Source of the DNA: Amycolatopsis sp. MtRt-6
Lineage (GTDB): Bacteria; Actinomycetota; Actinomycetes; Mycobacteriales; Pseudonocardiaceae
Reading direction: 5' to 3'
NCBI RefSeq assembly: GCF_017308975.1
Contig: NZ_JADWPD010000005.1
Coordinates: 171,264 to 235,263, forward strand
Length of the DNA: 64,000 bases
Positions within the stretch are counted from its first letter, which is position 1. Each line of letters begins with the position of its first letter. The notes beneath the pieces were generated by a model, which was given only the letters and a program-made list of their open reading frames with translations, was not told where the DNA came from and did not search any database. Shown piece after piece: positions 34,521-42,436 of this stretch. The position numbers were made by a program, and so were the translations under genes.

Positions 34521-35833
34521 TTCCCGCGGTTCTGGAGGAATCGCGCGTTGTCCTCATCGGCACGTCTCAGTACACCGACGAGCGCCTTCCGCCCATTCCG
34601 GTCGTCGAACAGTGCCTGAACGACTTGCGGGACGTCTTCACCGACCCGGACCACGGACTCGTCCAGGCCGAGCACTGCACAGTCCTGCTCGACGAACCGG
34701 ACATCGCCCAGCTGGGCAGGCGAATCCGCGAGGCGATGACGGGCGCGACGGGTCTCCTGGTCGTCTACTTCGTCGGCCACGGCATCATCGGCCGCCGGCA
34801 CGAGCTGTACCTCGGCCTACCCGACAGCGACCTCGAACACCCGACGTTCGGGTCGCTGTCCTACGACGCGCTGCGAGATCAGATTCTGGACAGCCCGGCG
34901 CGCACGAAAGTCGTCATCCTGGATTCCTGCTACTCAGGCCGGGCGATGGGCGAAACACTCGCCGACCCGGTCGGGGCGGTCGTCGGTCAGCTCGACATCG
35001 ACGGCACCTACCTGATGACATCCGCCCAGCGTGACCAGGTCGCCCTCGTCCTCGACGGCGAGCCGCACACCGCGTTCACCGGCCGGTTGCTGCGGGTCCT
35101 GAAGACGGGGATCCCGGAAGCGGGCGAATTTCTGACGGTCGACGACGTCTACCAGCACCTGTCGACCATGATGGCGGCCGCCGGGTTGCCCAGGCCGCAG
35201 AAGCGCGGGAGCCAGAACTCGGGCCGGTTCCGGATCGCGCGCAACCACGCCATTTCAGCCGAGAGCGAAGAGGATCTCGACACACGGATCGCCGAGATCG
35301 TCCGGCGGGGCCGAGCCGAGAGCTGGCAAAAGCAGCTTCCCGACCTGGAGAAAATCCTGGCTCGCCAGCAGGCGATCCTCGGCGACCGGAACGTGAAGGT
35401 CTGGCGGACCGAGCAGCTCATCGCCCATGCGATCGGCGAGGGCGGTGACCCGGCGGAGGCGTCCGAGCGGCTTCGCAAACTCCACGCCCTACAGACCGCT
35501 GAACTCGGCGACGAGCACGCCGACACGCTGCGGTCGCGGCACCTCCTCGCGGTGAACCTCGGTGAGGCCGGACTTCGCGAGGATGCGATCACGCTGCTTC
35601 GGACGCTTCTGCCCGACCTTCGCCGTGTCTCAGGTCATCTCGACCCGGCCTGCTGGCGGGCCCAGCACGTCCTCGCGGTCAACCTCGCCCTGACGGGGCA
35701 GACCGAGGAAAGTGCCGCTCTCCTGAAGGAGTTACTGGTGATGCAGAAGGTGCACTTGGGCGAAGACGCACCGCAGACCGCCTGGGTCCGGCGCGACCTG
35801 ACGTTGCTCTCGCGGGAGGTCATGGATGTTTGA
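34517..35833 (+). CDS. Caspase-family peptidase with C-terminal TPR repeats
   Basis: 438 residues. A C14 caspase-like domain covers about residues 1-245: catalytic His88 in FVGHGI and Cys138 in ILDSCYSGRA. A linker of about 30 residues leads to tetratricopeptide-like repeats (LRKLHALQTAELGDEHADTL, LLRTLLPDLRRVSGHLDPAC, LLKELLVMQKVHLGEDAPQT) that likely bind partners. It is probably the toxic protease effector of the operon. A TTA Leu codon at 35732-35734 would make it dependent on the rare bldA-type tRNA. It overlaps its neighbours by 4 and 8 bases. Confidence 0.9.
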   Translation: MIPAVLEESRVVLIGTSQYTDERLPPIPVVEQCLNDLRDVFTDPDHGLVQAEHCTVLLDEPDIAQLGRRIREAMTGATGLLVVYFVGHGIIGRRHELYLGLPDSDLEHPTFGSLSYDALRDQILDSPARTKVVILDSCYSGRAMGETLADPVGAVVGQLDIDGTYLMTSAQRDQVALVLDGEPHTAFTGRLLRVLKTGIPEAGEFLTVDDVYQHLSTMMAAAGLPRPQKRGSQNSGRFRIARNHAISAESEEDLDTRIAEIVRRGRAESWQKQLPDLEKILARQQAILGDRNVKVWRTEQLIAHAIGEGGDPAEASERLRKLHALQTAELGDEHADTLRSRHLLAVNLGEAGLREDAITLLRTLLPDLRRVSGHLDPACWRAQHVLAVNLALTGQTEESAALLKELLVMQKVHLGEDAPQTAWVRRDLTLLSREVMDV

Positions 35834-37202
35834 GCGGTTCACCGATCGCGCACGAAGAGTAGTCGTCCTGGCCCAGGAGGAGGCCAAGACGTTGAGCCAC
35901 AACTACATCGGAACCGAGCACATCCTCCTCGGCCTAGCACACGAAGGTGAGGGTGTCGCCGCGCGAGCGCTGGAGGCCGAGGGTGCCACTCTCGAGGGTC
36001 TCCGCCACCAAATCGATGAATTGATCGGGCCGGGCACCGAGCCGTCGAAGGTGCGCATCCCGTTCACCTCGGGCACGAAGAGGGTGCTGGATCACTCGTT
36101 GAAGGAAGCTACGCGGCTCGGTCAAAGCTATGTCGGAACAGAACATCTCCTGTTGGGCTTGCTCCACGAAAGCGACGGTGGTGCCGCCGACGTGCTCATG
36201 CGGCTGAAGGTCCCCCATGAGCGGCTAAAACGCCGTGTCGAGGCTTTCCTCGGATATCCGGTGGCGCCGGCAGTCCGACAGAGTCAGGAGCGCACCGAAG
36301 ACCACGCCGCACCGAACCGGGGGCAGTCGTCACCGCTGAAACAGCTGGGACGCAATCTCACCGAACTCGCCCAGCAAAGCGCGCTGGATCCCACCGTCGG
36401 ACGAACCAAGGAGATCGACCGGCTCGTCCAGGTTCTCTCCCGCCGGACGCGGCACAACCCGGTCCTCGTCGGCGAACACGGCGTCGGAAAAACCGCGGTA
36501 TTCGACGGATTGGCCCAGCGAATCGCCGCCGGTGAAGTACCGGCACGACTCAAGGGCAAGGAGGTCCACGCCCTTGACCACGGTGGCCGCGAAGGCGGAG
36601 ATCTCCTGCGCGAAGCGCTGGCTGAAGTCCGAGCCCGCGACGACGTCATCCTGCTGCTCGACGACATCTCGGACCTCCTGCACGGCGACCACGCCGAGAT
36701 TCTGAGCGCGGCGGTGCTGCACGGCGACGTCCTCGTGGGGTGCACCGCGACACCGGAGAACTACCGCCGGGCCAATGCCGAAAGCCCAGCGCTGACCCAG
36801 CTCTTCCAGCCGATCCAGGTGGCGGAGATGTCGACAGATACCGCGCTGGAGGTGCTCCGCGTCATGCGCGGCCGGCTCGCCGACCACCACCACCTCGTCA
36901 TCGAGGACGAAGTGCTGACCAAGGCTGTGGAGCTGGCCTCGCGGTACGACCGGCGGCATCGCCTGCCGAGGAGTGCCATCGACCTCATCGACGAGGCCTG
37001 CGCCCGCACCACCGGGTCGCCGAACCTGGGCGAGGCGGAACTCAGCCGGACCATGCAAGATCTGCGCAACGAATGGAAGATCGAAGCAGAGCTCTTGGGC
37101 ATGATCGAGCCGGCCTACCGTGGGCCGGCGGCACGGCCGACACCAGACGCGTTCCTGCAGGTCTACGGCGGCGTGGACACCGAGATCTGGCGGATCGGCT
37201 GA
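35826..37202 (+). CDS. Clp-N/single-AAA+ ClpC-like protein
   Basis: 458 residues, against roughly 840 for ClpC. Two Clp_N repeats (FTDRARRVVVLAQEEAKTLS, NYIGTEHILLGLAHEGEGVA; then SYVGTEHLLLGLLHE) are followed by one AAA+ module: Walker A GEHGVGKT at 216-223, and Walker B ILLLDD with Asp280 replacing the catalytic Glu. The D2 ring and the ClpP-binding loop are missing. It cannot be an ordinary ClpP chaperone and may instead sense damaged or foreign proteins and gate the caspase. Cotranscribed with the caspase (8-base overlap). Confidence 0.88.
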   Translation: MFERFTDRARRVVVLAQEEAKTLSHNYIGTEHILLGLAHEGEGVAARALEAEGATLEGLRHQIDELIGPGTEPSKVRIPFTSGTKRVLDHSLKEATRLGQSYVGTEHLLLGLLHESDGGAADVLMRLKVPHERLKRRVEAFLGYPVAPAVRQSQERTEDHAAPNRGQSSPLKQLGRNLTELAQQSALDPTVGRTKEIDRLVQVLSRRTRHNPVLVGEHGVGKTAVFDGLAQRIAAGEVPARLKGKEVHALDHGGREGGDLLREALAEVRARDDVILLLDDISDLLHGDHAEILSAAVLHGDVLVGCTATPENYRRANAESPALTQLFQPIQVAEMSTDTALEVLRVMRGRLADHHHLVIEDEVLTKAVELASRYDRRHRLPRSAIDLIDEACARTTGSPNLGEAELSRTMQDLRNEWKIEAELLGMIEPAYRGPAARPTPDAFLQVYGGVDTEIWRIG

Positions 37203-37258
37203 GCCCACCGGCTGGAACGGATGGTGGCGCCGCGAGCCCGCCCGTACCGTGAACCACG

Positions 37259-38545
37259 ATGAGTGAACGCAGCTGGGGCTTCCGCACCCGCGCCCTGCAC
37301 GCGGGCGGCACGCCCGACCCCGCGACCGGCGCCCGGGCCGTGCCGATCTACCAGACCACGAGCTTCGTCTTCGAAGACGCCGCCGATGCCGCGAACCTCT
37401 TCGCGCTGCAGAAGTACGGCAACGTCTACAGCAGGATCGGGAACCCGACCGTGGCCGCCTTCGAAGAGCGGATCGCCAGTCTCGAAGGGGCCATCGGCGG
37501 CGTCGCCGCCGCCAGCGGGCAGGCCGCCGAGTTCCTCACCTTCAGCGCGCTCACCGAAGCCGGCGACCACATCGTCTCCGCGAGCGGGCTCTACGGCGGC
37601 ACCGTCACCCAGCTCACCGGCACGCTCCGGCGCTTCGGCGTCGAGACCACCTTCGTCAACGGCGGCATCGACGACTACGCCGCGGCGATCACCGACCGGA
37701 CACGGCTCCTCTACACCGAGGTCATCGGCAATCCCGGCGGCGGGATCGCCGACCTCGCGGCGCTGGCCGACCTCGCGCACGCCCACGACATCCCGCTGGT
37801 CGTCGACGCGACGCTCGCGACGCCGTACCTGTGCCGCCCGATCGAGCACGGCGCCGACATCGTGCTGCACTCGGCGACGAAGTTCCTCGGCGGGCACGGG
37901 ACGACGCTCGGCGGGATCGTCGTCGAATCCGGGAAGTTCGACTGGGGCAACGGGAAGTTCCCGCGGATGACCGTGACCGTCGACAGCTACGGCGGCCTGC
38001 GCTACTGGGAGAACTTCGGCGAGTACGCCTTCTGCACCCGGCTGCGCGCCGATCAGCTGCGGGACATCGGCGCTGTCCTGTCGCCGCACTCGGCTTTCCT
38101 GCTGCTGCAAGGGGTCGAGACGCTCCCGCAGCGGATGGACGCGCACGTCGCGAACGCCCGCGCGGTCGCCGAACACCTCGCGGCCGACCCGCGCGTGGCC
38201 TGGGTGTCCTACGCCGGGCTGCCGTCGCACCCGCACCACGAGCTGGCCCGCCGGTACCTGCCCGCCGGGCCCGGCGCGGTGTTTTCGTTCGGCGTCGACG
38301 GCGGCCGCGCGGCGGGCGAGAAGTTCGTCGAGTCGGTGGAGCTGCTGTCCCACCTGGCGAACGTCGGCGACGCGCGGACGCTCGTCATCCACCCGGCGTC
38401 GACCACGCACGCCCAGCTGTCGGAGGAGCAGCTCGCGGCCGCGGGCGTCGGACCCGACCTGATCCGCCTGTCGGTCGGCCTGGAGGACGTCGACGACATC
38501 CTCTGGGACCTCGACCAGGCGCTGGGCAAGGCGGTGGCCGGATGA
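37259..38545 (+). CDS. metY: O-acetylhomoserine sulfhydrylase-like enzyme (MetY)
   Basis: 428 residues, Cys/Met-metabolism PLP enzyme. The PLP lysine is in LHSATKFLGGHGTTLGG; YQTTSFVFEDAADAANLFAL and YSRIGNPTVAAFEERIASLE are MetY markers. It makes homocysteine from O-acetylhomoserine and sulfide. The PLP fold is complete. A TACCGT sequence nine bases before the ATG and the lack of a strong Shine-Dalgarno sequence suggest leaderless translation. Coupled by ATGA to the next gene. Confidence 0.92.
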   Translation: MSERSWGFRTRALHAGGTPDPATGARAVPIYQTTSFVFEDAADAANLFALQKYGNVYSRIGNPTVAAFEERIASLEGAIGGVAAASGQAAEFLTFSALTEAGDHIVSASGLYGGTVTQLTGTLRRFGVETTFVNGGIDDYAAAITDRTRLLYTEVIGNPGGGIADLAALADLAHAHDIPLVVDATLATPYLCRPIEHGADIVLHSATKFLGGHGTTLGGIVVESGKFDWGNGKFPRMTVTVDSYGGLRYWENFGEYAFCTRLRADQLRDIGAVLSPHSAFLLLQGVETLPQRMDAHVANARAVAEHLAADPRVAWVSYAGLPSHPHHELARRYLPAGPGAVFSFGVDGGRAAGEKFVESVELLSHLANVGDARTLVIHPASTTHAQLSEEQLAAAGVGPDLIRLSVGLEDVDDILWDLDQALGKAVAG

Positions 38546-39015
38546 CACACGACATCGGGGCCGTCGAGCGGCGCGCGATCCTGCAGCGGACGACGTCGGT
38601 GACGCTGGTGGGCGCGTCGGCCAACCCGGCGCGGCCCAGCTACTTCGTCGCGACCTACCTGCTGTCGTCGACGCGGTACGACGTCACCTTCGTCAACCCG
38701 CGCCTGGACACGCTGTTCGGGAAGCCGGTGTACGCGTCTTTGAAGGACGTCCCCGAGCCGGACCTCGTCAGCGTCTTCCGCAGGCACGACGACCTGCCGC
38801 AGGTCGCCGAGGAGGTCATCGACGCCGGCGCGCGGACGCTGTGGCTGCAGCTCGGGTTGTGGCACGAGCCGGTCGCCGACCGGGCGCGCGAAGCCGGGCT
38901 GGACGTCGTGATGAACCGGTGCGTGAAGATCGAGCACGCGCGCTTCGCCGGCGGGCTGCACCTGGCCGGGTTCAACACGGGCGTGATCAGCTCACGGCGG
39001 CAGTCGGCGCCCTAG
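38542..39015 (+). CDS. CoA-binding domain protein
   Basis: 157 residues, YccU-type CoA_binding Rossmann domain: SVTLVGASANPARPSYFVAT, TFVNPRLDTLFGKPVYASLK, TLWLQLGLWHEPVADRAREA, and VVMNRCVKIEHARF at the end. It often follows metY in actinobacteria; role unknown, perhaps acyl-CoA sensing. The TAG stop interlocks with the stop of the IS481 remnant on the other strand. Confidence 0.9.
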   Translation: MTHDIGAVERRAILQRTTSVTLVGASANPARPSYFVATYLLSSTRYDVTFVNPRLDTLFGKPVYASLKDVPEPDLVSVFRRHDDLPQVAEEVIDAGARTLWLQLGLWHEPVADRAREAGLDVVMNRCVKIEHARFAGGLHLAGFNTGVISSRRQSAP

Positions 39016-39572
39016 GTGTACTGACCTGTGAGGTTGGGGGCGCGGCTGGTGGGTGGGTGGCCTGCGAGTGCGGTGTGTCCGCGGTGACGGCTCGGTCCGG
39101 TAGAGACCTGGGCGTAGGCCCGCTCCTCGAGCAGGGTGCGGTTGAACCGTTCCGCTTTCCGTTTGCTTGCGGCCGGTCGGGGCGGGTCCGTTTCGGGGTG
39201 CTGCCCGCCGCGCGCAGCGTGTCGCGCCACAGACGTGAGCGGCGGCAGGCGCCGTTGCCGGTCAGCACCGGTCGGAACGCGACCGCGGTGTCCCGGGTCT
39301 GGTCGGCATGGATTTCGGGGTAGCCGGCCTGCTGTGATCGTCCACGGTTTGGGGTGTTCTCGAGGCCGAGCAGGGAGCCGATGCGGCCGGCCCCCACCCG
39401 CGGCGGACCGGTCGGCCATACCGGCTTCGCCCTGGTTGCGGCAGCGGGCGGCGGTGGAAACCGGCACCGGGAACCGGTCGGCGGCCCGTCGTAGCGACCA
39501 GCCGTCCTCGACAACACAGCAGGCCAGGCGCAGTCCGCCGGTCGTGGTCAGGGGTGCGTTGGCGTCGGTCAC
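39012..39572 (-). pseudogene. Degenerate IS481-family transposase
   Basis: Recognisable pieces are the N-terminal HTH part (NAPLTTTGGLRLACCVVEDG), a middle piece in another frame (VLTGNGACRRSRLWRDTLRA, then TPKRTRPDRPQANGK), and the end back in the first frame (AERFNRTLLEERAYAQ, HRGHTALAGHPPTSR, NLTGQYT). At least two frameshifts and internal deletion leave about 190 codons where about 320 are usual. It cannot encode an active DDE transposase. The intact 3' end shows where the element stopped. Confidence 0.85.
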
Positions 39573-39575
39573 GAA

Positions 39576-39626
39576 GGCCTCCGTTGGCCGGTGTGGACAT
39601 CGCAATCCACACCGGACCCGGAGGCC
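39576..39626. repeat. Two-part hairpin at the IS481 5' side
   Basis: GGCCTCCG (39576-39583) pairs with CGGAGGCC (39619-39626), and inside it CCGGTGTGGA (39588-39597) pairs with TCCACACCGG (39606-39615). It lies just upstream of the transposase start on the minus strand. It may be an IS end or a hairpin shielding the transposase from outside transcription. Confidence 0.6.
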
Positions 39627-39729
39627 CTCCCTCACCCCAAGACCATCCGATCCCGTGTCGCCACGATCGCAACCTCCCCAGGCAGGACACCTGGGGAAGA
39701 CCACGGCCGGTCCCGCTGTTGGCCCGGGT

Positions 39730-40479
39730 ATGACTTTCGGGATCACGTTCTCCGGCGGCCCGACCGCCCTCCTGGAGCTGGGCGGCGTCCGGCTGCTCAC
39801 CGACCCGACGTTCGACCCGCCCGGCGACCACCCGATCGGCGAGCGCGTGCTGGTCAAGACCGAGGATTCGGCACTGACCGAGGCCGCGGTCGGGGCGGTG
39901 GACGCGGTGCTGCTGTCGCACGACCAGCACCCCGACAACCTCGACGACCGCGGCCGCGCGTACCTCGCGACGGTGCCGTTGACGCTGATCACGCCCAGCG
40001 GAGCCGCACGGCTCGGCGGGACGGCGCGCGGGTTGGCGCCGTGGGATTCGACGCGGGTCGGGCCGCTCACGGTGACGGCGGTCCCGGCGCTGCACGGGCC
40101 GGAGGGCGCCGCGACGTTGACCGGGGACGTGACGGGGTTCGTGCTGACCGGCGACGGGCTGCCGACGGTGTACGTGAGCGGCGACAACGCCTCGGTGGAC
40201 CTGGTGCGCGAGATCGCGGCGCGGTTCAGCGTCGACATCGCGGTGCTGTTCGCCGGCGCCGCCCGGACGCCGTTGTTCGACGGGGCGCCGCTGACGCTGA
40301 CCAGCGTGGACGCGGTCGAGGCGGCGAAGGCGCTCGGGGCGGCGAAGGTGGTGCCGCTGCACTTCCGGGGCTGGGGGCACTTCAGCGAGGGCCCGGACAC
40401 GCTGCGGGAGGCCTTCGAGGCGGCGGGGCTGGCGGACCGGCTCGTGCTGCTGGAGCCCGGGCAGCGCGCGGAGGTCTGA
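39730..40479 (+). CDS. Metallo-beta-lactamase-fold (UlaG-like) hydrolase
   Basis: 249 residues. The metal motif reads LLSHDQHPDNLDDRG (HxxHxD type), with later ligands in PALHGPEG, YVSGDNASV and PLHFRGWGHF. This resembles the Zn-dependent UlaG/YfiC-like group. The substrate is unknown. The 5' side lies against IS481 debris; the ATG at 39730 lacks a clear Shine-Dalgarno sequence. Confidence 0.85.
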   Translation: MTFGITFSGGPTALLELGGVRLLTDPTFDPPGDHPIGERVLVKTEDSALTEAAVGAVDAVLLSHDQHPDNLDDRGRAYLATVPLTLITPSGAARLGGTARGLAPWDSTRVGPLTVTAVPALHGPEGAATLTGDVTGFVLTGDGLPTVYVSGDNASVDLVREIAARFSVDIAVLFAGAARTPLFDGAPLTLTSVDAVEAAKALGAAKVVPLHFRGWGHFSEGPDTLREAFEAAGLADRLVLLEPGQRAEV

Positions 40480-40530
40480 CGCCGGTCGTGAGGGGTTTGC
40501 CGCAGCCGGTCTTGAGCGCCTACGCCTTAA

Positions 40531-40590
40531 TGCCTCATCGATGCGACAGATGCCTCATCGATGTGACAGATGCCTCATCGATGTGACAGT
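40531..40590 (+). repeat. Three 20-bp direct repeats (iteron-like)
   Basis: TGCCTCATCGATGYGACAGA is repeated at 40531-40550, 40551-40570 and 40571-40590 with one internal difference (C/T) and a last-base change. Each unit contains the palindrome CATCGATG. The 20-bp period places each site on nearly the same face of the helix, as for cooperative binding of a regulator. They lie 66-125 bp before a small membrane-protein gene. Confidence 0.85.
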
Positions 40591-40655
40591 TAACGCTAGG
40601 GCCGGAGAGCCGGGCACGACGCAGGGCCGGCTCGGCGCCGTGAGAGGGTGGCGGC

Positions 40656-40829
40656 ATGGCCAAGCCGACTCCGCTGCAGTTCCGGAACATCCTCGTCGCC
40701 GTCCTCGCGGCGGCGGGCTTCGTCTGGAGCATCGCGGTGGGCATGCAGTGGTGGGTGAGCGCGATCGTCGGCTGCGCCTGTGTCCTGTCGCTGGCCTCCG
40801 CGTACCTCAACCGCCCCGGCGCGAACTAG
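40656..40829 (+). CDS. Small two-helix membrane protein
   Basis: 57 residues: MAKPTPLQFRNILVAVLAAA followed by two hydrophobic helices (about 11-28 and 33-50) and a short tail YLNRPGAN. GAGGGTGG lies upstream of the ATG. No family is recognised. Its stop interlocks with the stop of the convergent P450 gene. The three 20-bp repeats are in its upstream region. Confidence 0.65.
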   Translation: MAKPTPLQFRNILVAVLAAAGFVWSIAVGMQWWVSAIVGCACVLSLASAYLNRPGAN

Positions 40830-42160
40830 TGCGGTGACGCGGTGGCGGTGTGGTCACGCACGGCGAACGAGGCCCGCAGCGCTCGAGGCGCCAGCAAAGC
40901 GGAACCATTGGCGGGCACGGTGCCCGGTTCCTCGACGTCGATCTCGTAGTGGCGAACGAGCCATGACGTGACCAGCGTGAGCTGCATCATGCCCAGGTGC
41001 GCTCCCAGGCAGACACGGGGTCCGGCGCCGAACGGAAAGTAGGCGTGGGGCGTGTGCGGCACCTTTTCGCCGAGCCATCGTTGCGGATCGATCTTCCCCG
41101 GCTCGTTCCACCACCGCGGGTCCCGGTGAACGAGATAAGGGCTGAACATGATCTCGTGCCCCGGCGGCAAAGTCCATTCGCCTATCCGCACCCGCCGCCG
41201 CGCGGTCCGCCCGAGCAGCCAGGTGGGTGGGTAGGCGCGCAGGATCTCCTTCACGAAGGCTTCGGTATAGGGGAGTTCGGACAACTCCGGTGGCGCCTCT
41301 CGCGCCTCCCATGCCTCGGCTTCGACCTCGATCCGGAGCCGGATGTCCGGGCGGAAGGACAGCTCGCGAACGCACCAGGCGAGCGCGGCGCCGGGTACGC
41401 CATGAGACGCCAGCAGCGTCACCCGGAGCAGCTCCTGGATCTGGTGCGGACTGAGATCGGGGGCCGCCAACAGGACATCGAGAAGGTCACGTGGGCTGTC
41501 CGGAGCGGGCCGGGCGCGGCGTTGCTCGATGATCTCGCCGAACTGCGCCTTGAGTTCGCGCCGTGCCGAGACGAAGCGCCGGTGTCGCGCCACGGGCAGC
41601 CACCGGGGCAGGATTCGCGCGGCCGACACGATGGAGGTCCCTGCCGCGACCAAAGAATCCACCGTTTCGACGAGTTCCGCGCCTTCGCCGCCGAAACAGA
41701 AATCGGCCACCATGCAGCCCGAAATGTTCGCCATCAACGGTTGCACGTCGACCGGCCGGCCGGCGGTGCGTTCGAGCCGCTCGTCCAGCATTCCGATCAG
41801 ACGTCCGGCGTGCGCGGTGACGACCTTGCGGTGAAAGCCCCGCGACACCTTGCGCCGAGCTGTCATCCATACTTCGGCCAGGTGCGCGGCGCCCGCCATA
41901 TCGCCGCCGTCCACGAATCCACCGTCCGCGAATCCGCCCGCGAAGAAATTGACCTCGGCCAGATAGTCCCCGTTGGTCCTGCCGAGGATTTCGTGGACGG
42001 CATCCGGTGCCCCGATGACCACCGTGCTGTCGTCAAAGGACCAGATGTCGCCATAATCTTCGTGGCAACGCAGAAGGAACCCGAGGCGGTCCGCTTCGTA
42101 GTCGGGGCGATTTCCGCGGAGCAGGCGTCCTCGTGGTCCCGGTGGCAGCTGCTCCGTCAA
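40826..42160 (-). CDS. Cytochrome P450, probable RiPP-modifying enzyme
   Basis: 444 residues. The heme motif FPFGAGPRVCLGAHL with its Cys ligand and the EILR (ExxR) motif are intact. The I-helix reads ASHGVPGAALAW where AGHETTxxALAW is usual: the acid-alcohol pair is replaced by Gly-Val. The TTG at 42160 is chosen because AGGAGG lies six bases upstream and it clears the preceding precursor ORF by 40 bp; GTG 42238 would overlap that ORF. It probably cross-links aromatic residues of the precursor, as CitB does for cittilins. That assignment is an inference. Confidence 0.85.
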   Translation of the reverse strand: MTEQLPPGPRGRLLRGNRPDYEADRLGFLLRCHEDYGDIWSFDDSTVVIGAPDAVHEILGRTNGDYLAEVNFFAGGFADGGFVDGGDMAGAAHLAEVWMTARRKVSRGFHRKVVTAHAGRLIGMLDERLERTAGRPVDVQPLMANISGCMVADFCFGGEGAELVETVDSLVAAGTSIVSAARILPRWLPVARHRRFVSARRELKAQFGEIIEQRRARPAPDSPRDLLDVLLAAPDLSPHQIQELLRVTLLASHGVPGAALAWCVRELSFRPDIRLRIEVEAEAWEAREAPPELSELPYTEAFVKEILRAYPPTWLLGRTARRRVRIGEWTLPPGHEIMFSPYLVHRDPRWWNEPGKIDPQRWLGEKVPHTPHAYFPFGAGPRVCLGAHLGMMQLTLVTSWLVRHYEIDVEEPGTVPANGSALLAPRALRASFAVRDHTATASPH

Positions 42161-42200
42161 ACCCGGCCTCCTGTCCGCGGAAATTCCCCTTCCAGAGTGA

Positions 42201-42278
42201 TCAGTAATAGGGGTAGCGGCCAGCCATTCGACCCGCACCGAAGAATCGCTTGCTCATACGAGAAAAGAACCTGCTCAT
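42201..42278 (-). CDS. Candidate RiPP precursor peptide ending in YPYY
   Basis: 25 residues, begins MSRFFSRMSKRFF, continues GAGRMAG and ends RYPYY before TGA. GGAG lies five bases before the ATG, and a good promoter ends about 36 bp upstream. The C-terminal YPYY resembles the YIYY core of cittilins, whose P450 forms biaryl/aryl-ether links between tyrosines. The Arg/Lys-rich leader with paired Phe is consistent with a short P450-recognised leader. The P450 gene follows 40 bp downstream. No search was possible. Confidence 0.75.
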   Translation of the reverse strand: MSRFFSRMSKRFFGAGRMAGRYPYY

Positions 42279-42313
42279 CGTGGCTCCAATCGAGTTGCTC
42301 TTCGGACAATCCG

Positions 42314-42343
42314 ATACTAGGAAGATCATCCTTGCGATGTCAA
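42314..42343 (-). promoter_or_regulatory. Promoter of precursor-P450 operon
   Basis: On the minus strand TTGACA (42343-42338) and TAGTAT (42319-42314) are spaced by 18 bp, the best consensus -35 in the window. Transcription would start near 42307, about 29 bp before the precursor ATG. The DNA from about 42180 to 42440 is visibly AT-richer than the surroundings. Confidence 0.7.
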
Positions 42344-42356
42344 GCAACGGTGTCCC

Positions 42357-42387
42357 GAATTCCGGGCAGCAACATTGCCCGGAATTC
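42357..42387. terminator. Hairpin between alc and the RiPP promoter
   Basis: GAATTCCGGGCA (42357-42368) and TGCCCGGAATTC (42376-42387) are perfect 12-bp arms around a 7-nt loop. It lies after the allantoicase stop on the minus strand and before the precursor promoter, so it would insulate the two units. No U tract is present. Confidence 0.7.
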
Positions 42388-42436
42388 CAGGAGCCTTACA
42401 CGCGGGAAGAGTTAACAAATCATTTTCACGCGACAC

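Noticed and set aside
37203-37258. SAM or other methionine riboswitch upstream of metY
   Set aside because: Only 56 bp are available and the gene appears leaderless.
40531-40590. Repeats as a CRISPR array
   Set aside because: The units are directly adjacent without spacers and there are no cas genes.
42161-42238. P450 starting at GTG 42238
   Set aside because: It would overlap the precursor ORF; the TTG at 42160 has AGGAGG six bases upstream and gives a normal P450 N-terminus.
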